DNA of 5,440 nt, taken from positions 1 through 5,440 of the forward strand of contig DXEQ01000001.1 of the NCBI GenBank assembly GCA_019114885.1, read 5' to 3'. This document shows positions 5,164-5,440 of the stretch, piece by piece. Every line of letters starts with the position of its first letter. Position 1 is the stretch's first letter. The position numbers and the translations under genes were made by a program. A model generated the notes under the pieces. That model was not told the DNA's origin. It saw nothing but the letters and a program-made list of their open reading frames with translations, and did not search any database. Source of the stretch: Candidatus Anaerobutyricum stercoripullorum (GTDB lineage: Bacteria > Bacillota > Clostridia > Lachnospirales > Lachnospiraceae).

Positions 5164-5440
5164 TTATGCCTGTTGCAATTCCTTATTATTCTGAACATTT
5201 TTCAGGATTTTTTCGATCATCGCTTCATCAATACCGCTTTCTTTCATTGACAGGATCATCGCATTTTTCATGAGGAGCTGTCCTTCGCTCTTTCCTTCGC
5301 TGATTCTTTCAAGCTTTCCTTCACGCCTGCCCTGCGCAAGGCCTTCCTTTTTGCCACCATTATAAATCCTCTGTGAATATTCGCACATCTCGTTCAATCC
5401 TCCTTCTTCTCGTTTCAGATAGCGCACCCGGCGGGACAGG
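5164..5440 (-). CDS. Rpn-family recombination-promoting nuclease/putative transposase, C-terminal part
   Basis: The minus-strand frame is open to the right edge, so the 5' end lies outside the window. The visible 91 residues end at TAA (5164-5166). The stretch SRRVRYLKREEGGLNEMCEY resembles the segment that closes the nuclease part in Rpn/PD-(D/E)XK 'transposase' proteins of Lachnospiraceae. It is followed by a charged, Gly-Glu-rich coiled-coil-like stretch (KKEGLAQGRREGK, SEGKSEGQ) and an amphipathic C-terminal helix (MKESGIDEAMIEKILKN), the usual tail of the family. The catalytic PD-(D/E)XK residues would lie upstream and cannot be checked, so activity is unknown. Rpn proteins of E. coli are DNA nucleases with links to recombination and phage defence. 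A GTG at 5425-5427 is not taken as the start because the family-typical residues continue before it. An intact gene and a truncated remnant are both possible. Confidence 0.75.
   Translation of the reverse strand, partial: LSRRVRYLKREEGGLNEMCEYSQRIYNGGKKEGLAQGRREGKLERISEGKSEGQLLMKNAMILSMKESGIDEAMIEKILKNVQNNKELQQA
5386..5404 (-). promoter_or_regulatory. Possible internal translation start in the Rpn-family gene
   Basis: On the minus strand, AGGAGG (5399-5404) is followed after 10 bases by an in-frame ATG (5386-5388). Initiation there would give a 74-residue C-terminal product beginning MCEYSQ. E. coli Rpn genes are reported to make such intragenic C-terminal proteins, which inhibit the full-length nuclease. 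The GGAGGA also simply encodes conserved Glu and Gly residues, so it may be a coding coincidence. Confidence 0.3.

Noticed and set aside
5425..5427. GTG as the true start of the minus-strand Rpn-family gene
   Set aside because: The frame is open beyond it to the window edge and the preceding residues (Leu-Ser-Arg-Arg) match the family pattern, so the gene is cut by the window end.

Overview
The window looks like a chromosomal segment from a moderately GC-rich Firmicute, most likely a Lachnospiraceae-type gut Clostridium. The evidence is strong AGGAGG-type ribosome binding sites, sigma-A-like promoters, a lysine-rich Ig-like surface protein, and the tail of an Rpn-family (PD-(D/E)XK nuclease/'transposase') gene of the kind common in that group. 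The genus cannot be fixed from this sequence alone.

Layout, left to right. (1) Bases 1-1395 are the 3' part of a large secreted or surface protein made of Ig-like and fibronectin-like beta-sandwich modules; its N-terminus lies outside the window. (2) Bases 1396-1677 hold a cluster of hairpins. The best is a strong intrinsic terminator at 1508-1542, followed directly by a good sigma-A-like promoter (TATAAT at 1571) and a leader of about 95 nt. (3) Bases 1678-2463 encode a ZIP-family divalent metal transporter, apparently its own transcription unit. (4) Bases 2464-2754 are noncoding and the most structured part of the window. They hold a GC-rich tandem array of alternating 19- and 20-bp units, then a near-consensus promoter (TTGACG-17-TATGAT), then AT-rich near-palindromes phased at 20 bp that overlap the -10 and the leader of the next gene. 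(5) Bases 2755-4080 encode O-acetylhomoserine sulfhydrylase (metY) and 4172-5101 encode cysteine synthase (cysK), very probably one operon. (6) A 13-bp perfect inverted repeat at 5110-5141 separates cysK from a convergent, 5'-truncated Rpn-family gene on the minus strand that runs off the right edge.

Functionally, metY and cysK form a compact sulfide-assimilation module. One enzyme puts sulfide onto O-acetylhomoserine to give homocysteine (toward methionine), and the other puts sulfide onto O-acetylserine to give cysteine. No S-box or T-box leader is recognisable, and the phased near-palindromes at the metY promoter suggest control by a DNA-binding protein. The ZIP transporter, the surface protein and the Rpn gene have no evident functional link to this module.

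I see no clear new multi-gene system. The items most worth a second look are the phased operator-like array before metY, the alternating 19/20-bp repeat array, and a possible internal translation start in the Rpn-family gene.
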